Shown here in pieces: positions 21,085 to 23,039 of a DNA stretch of 23,039 bases (its first letter is position 1; every line of letters begins with the position of its first letter). The notes under the pieces were generated by a model. That model ran no database searches, was not told where the DNA came from, and saw only the letters and a list, made by a program, of their open reading frames with translations. The DNA comes from an uncultured Lachnospiraceae bacterium (lineage in GTDB: Bacteria > Bacillota > Clostridia > Lachnospirales > Lachnospiraceae), in contig CAJTJZ010000013.1 of NCBI GenBank assembly GCA_910576895.1, positions 22,327 through 45,365 of the forward strand, written 5' to 3'. The position numbers were made by a program, and so were the translations under genes.

Positions 21085-23039
21085 ATGACAAAAAGATTTA
21101 AGTACATATCCCTTATCTTAATACTTTCCCTAATGATTACAAATTTAGCATTTCCATCTAATTCTATGATAGGACTTGCAGAAGAAAACAAAGAATTTAC
21201 ACTTTATTTTTATTGGGAAACAAACGAAACAGAGCCAGATCCAATTCTTTATCTAAACATTTGGAATCATACAGGAATTACATTTGGAACAGATGCAAAA
21301 ACAAGTAATGACTTTGGCTGGGCTCATGAACAGGGAATTTTACAATCTGTTCCTAATAATAAAAATTGGTATTTCATTCCTCTTATGATTATTGGAACAC
21401 AAGACGATGGTTTTGACATTTACCATAATGGAAGCACGGAGGATCACAAAGCAATTACTTATGATAATCAATGGAATAACACACAAGATTATGCTACTAT
21501 AATTCAAGGTGAAAAAAATGCCTATGCAGTGAAAGATGGCAAATTATATACTGATTTACAGGCAGCAGGACTTATACTAGATACAGGAAATGATGATACT
21601 TCTATATCTCTTGCAAGTTTACAGAAACTTATCGCATCAATTCCAATGGACTATACTACTATGGGATTTACTTCTGATAGTGTAGCTGCAGTAACAACTG
21701 CTCTGGAATCTGCAAATGCTCTTATTGAGGAAAACAGTCAAGAAACAGCTAAAATAGAGGAAGCTTATCAAGCTCTTACCTCTGCTCTTGATAATTTAAT
21801 CTTTTCTTCGGATCTTTTTATACAAAAAATTGATAATTATGATAAAAATTCCATTCGTGGTATGGATGTATCTTCTTATCTTAGTATTATGAAGTCCTTT
21901 GAAAAAGTCAGAGAAAATATGAAAAAAGCGGGTGCTTCTCAAGAGGAAATTAATTCCATTGGGTTTAAAGACTGGAATGGAAATATTCTTGATGAACAAG
22001 GTTTCTTTGATTTACTTGCACAGTCTGGTGTAAATTATATTCGGCTGCGTATATGGAATGATCCTTATAATGCTGCTGGAAAAGGTTATGGCGGTGGTAA
22101 TAACGATCTTGAGAAAGCAATTGAAATGGGAAATTATATTACAAGAGCTGGAATGAAAATATTAATTGATTTCCATTTATCTGATTTTTGGGCAGATCCC
22201 GGCAAGCAAAAAGCACCAAAAGCATGGAAAGATTATAGTGTTGATCAAAAAGTAGAAGCTGTTTCTAAATTTATTACAGACAGTCTTACAAAATTAATTA
22301 CAGAAAACAACATTAATGTTGCTATGGTACAAGTTGGCAATGAAACAAATAATGGTGTCTGTGGTGAATCAGACTGGGAAAATATGAAAAAAATATTTGA
22401 TGCAGGCTGTAAAGCAGTTCATCAATTTGATGGAGTTCTTGCTGCTATCCATTTTACTGATCCTCAAAGAGAAGGTAATCTTATGAGCTTTGCCGATAAT
22501 CTTGCTGATTATGACAGTAATGGAGATGGAGAAAAAGAAGGCGTAGACTATGATATTCTTGCTTCCTCCTATTATCCTAATTCTCATGGCACAATGGAAA
22601 ATATCAATAAAGTTCTTGCAGATATAGCAAAAAAATATGATAAATATGTTATGGTAGCAGAAACAGCTTGGGCAAACTGTAATCAAGATGGCGATGGCTT
22701 TGGAGATGCAACTTATAATAAAGGAGAATATGTAGACTATAATGTTACTGTTCAAGGACAGGCAAATGCCATTCGAGATGTTGCAAATGCAGTTAGTACC
22801 ATTGATGTTACTTTAGAAAATGGCAAAAAAGCAGCCCTTGGCTTCTTTTATTGGGAACCAGCTTGGATTCCTGTACAAAGTTTATATGATAATAATGGAA
22901 ATTTAAAAGAAAATGTGAAAGAAATTACGGAAGAAAATAAAACTCTTTGGGAAGAATTTGGTTCTGGATGGGCAAGCAGTTATTCCGCAGAATATGATCC
23001 TGATGATGCCGGCTTTTGGTATGGCGGAAGTTCTATGGA
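21085..23039 (+). CDS. Secreted GH53 endo-beta-1,4-galactanase, C-terminus cut by window edge
   Basis: Hydrolyses beta-1,4-galactan side chains of pectin (type I arabinogalactan) outside the cell. The 651 visible residues show a signal peptide (MTKRFKYISLILILSLMITN, cleavage probably after ...GLA near 32) and a beta-rich N-terminal module (about 35-160) with FYWETNETEPDPILYLNIWNH. A FIVAR-like helical segment (about 172-240) is followed by the GH53 barrel from about 250 (SIRGMDVSSY, VNYIRLRIWNDPY, ILIDFHLSDFWADP). The acid/base is Glu420 in QVGNETNNG and the nucleophile is Glu526 in VAETAW. Two Asp/Gly-rich loops (DSNGDGEKEGVD, DGDGFGDA) look calcium-binding. Further modules or a cell-wall anchor may follow beyond the edge. 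The ATG has AGGAG about 8 nt upstream. Operators upstream suggest substrate induction. Confidence 0.9.
   Translation, partial: MTKRFKYISLILILSLMITNLAFPSNSMIGLAEENKEFTLYFYWETNETEPDPILYLNIWNHTGITFGTDAKTSNDFGWAHEQGILQSVPNNKNWYFIPLMIIGTQDDGFDIYHNGSTEDHKAITYDNQWNNTQDYATIIQGEKNAYAVKDGKLYTDLQAAGLILDTGNDDTSISLASLQKLIASIPMDYTTMGFTSDSVAAVTTALESANALIEENSQETAKIEEAYQALTSALDNLIFSSDLFIQKIDNYDKNSIRGMDVSSYLSIMKSFEKVRENMKKAGASQEEINSIGFKDWNGNILDEQGFFDLLAQSGVNYIRLRIWNDPYNAAGKGYGGGNNDLEKAIEMGNYITRAGMKILIDFHLSDFWADPGKQKAPKAWKDYSVDQKVEAVSKFITDSLTKLITENNINVAMVQVGNETNNGVCGESDWENMKKIFDAGCKAVHQFDGVLAAIHFTDPQREGNLMSFADNLADYDSNGDGEKEGVDYDILASSYYPNSHGTMENINKVLADIAKKYDKYVMVAETAWANCNQDGDGFGDATYNKGEYVDYNVTVQGQANAIRDVANAVSTIDVTLENGKKAALGFFYWEPAWIPVQSLYDNNGNLKENVKEITEENKTLWEEFGSGWASSYSAEYDPDDAGFWYGGSSM

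Overview
The window is low-GC Firmicutes DNA. Dense same-strand operons, AGGAGG-type ribosome-binding sites, a 4-TM polyprenyl-phosphate sugar transferase, TagD/TagG/TagH, CdaA-CdaR and a DUF5688-like protein together suggest an anaerobic gut Clostridium relative, most likely Lachnospiraceae. This is inferred from gene content; no rRNA is present to settle it.

Layout. 1-1124 (minus): 5' part of an HtrA-type membrane-anchored serine protease, cut by the window edge before its catalytic serine. 1125-1532: divergent promoters. 1533-2954 (plus): polyprenyl glycosylphosphotransferase. 3145-7405 (plus): parE-parC (topoisomerase IV), ending in a bidirectional terminator at about 7426-7461. 7477-9926 (minus): Panacea/HTH regulator, diaminopimelate decarboxylase lysA, small membrane protein. 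10093-10914 (minus): HAD-IIA phosphatase. 11047-15237 (minus): leuA, tagG, tagH, then a mobile-looking structured element, then tagD. 15338-15540: leuA leader with a strong promoter and a possible 35-aa ORF. 15544-19597 (minus): two unknown membrane proteins, cdaA (c-di-AMP synthase), cdaR and an HPr-like protein, from one promoter at about 19690. 19717-20715 (minus): DUF5688-like gene with a hairpin-rich leader. 21085-end (plus): secreted GH53 endo-beta-1,4-galactanase, cut by the right edge, with two LacI-type operator boxes upstream.

Cell-envelope themes dominate: lipid-linked glycan priming (sugar transferase), CDP-glycerol synthesis and teichoic-acid/polyol-phosphate export (TagD, TagG, TagH), lysine/meso-DAP metabolism (LysA), envelope quality control (HtrA) and c-di-AMP signalling (CdaA/CdaR).

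The most unusual piece is the roughly 400-bp, GC-richer, non-coding element at about 11551-11947. It has two directly repeated composite hairpins at its ends, a strongly structured middle, and an IS200/IS605-like right end. It sits in the 3' end of tagH and supplies that gene's last codons and stop. I read it as a non-autonomous IS200/IS605-type element carrying an omega-RNA-like transcript. Other points worth a look are the palindromic operator over the Panacea-gene promoter, a leader motif shared by two unrelated genes, the leuA leader ORF, and the paired operators of the galactanase.
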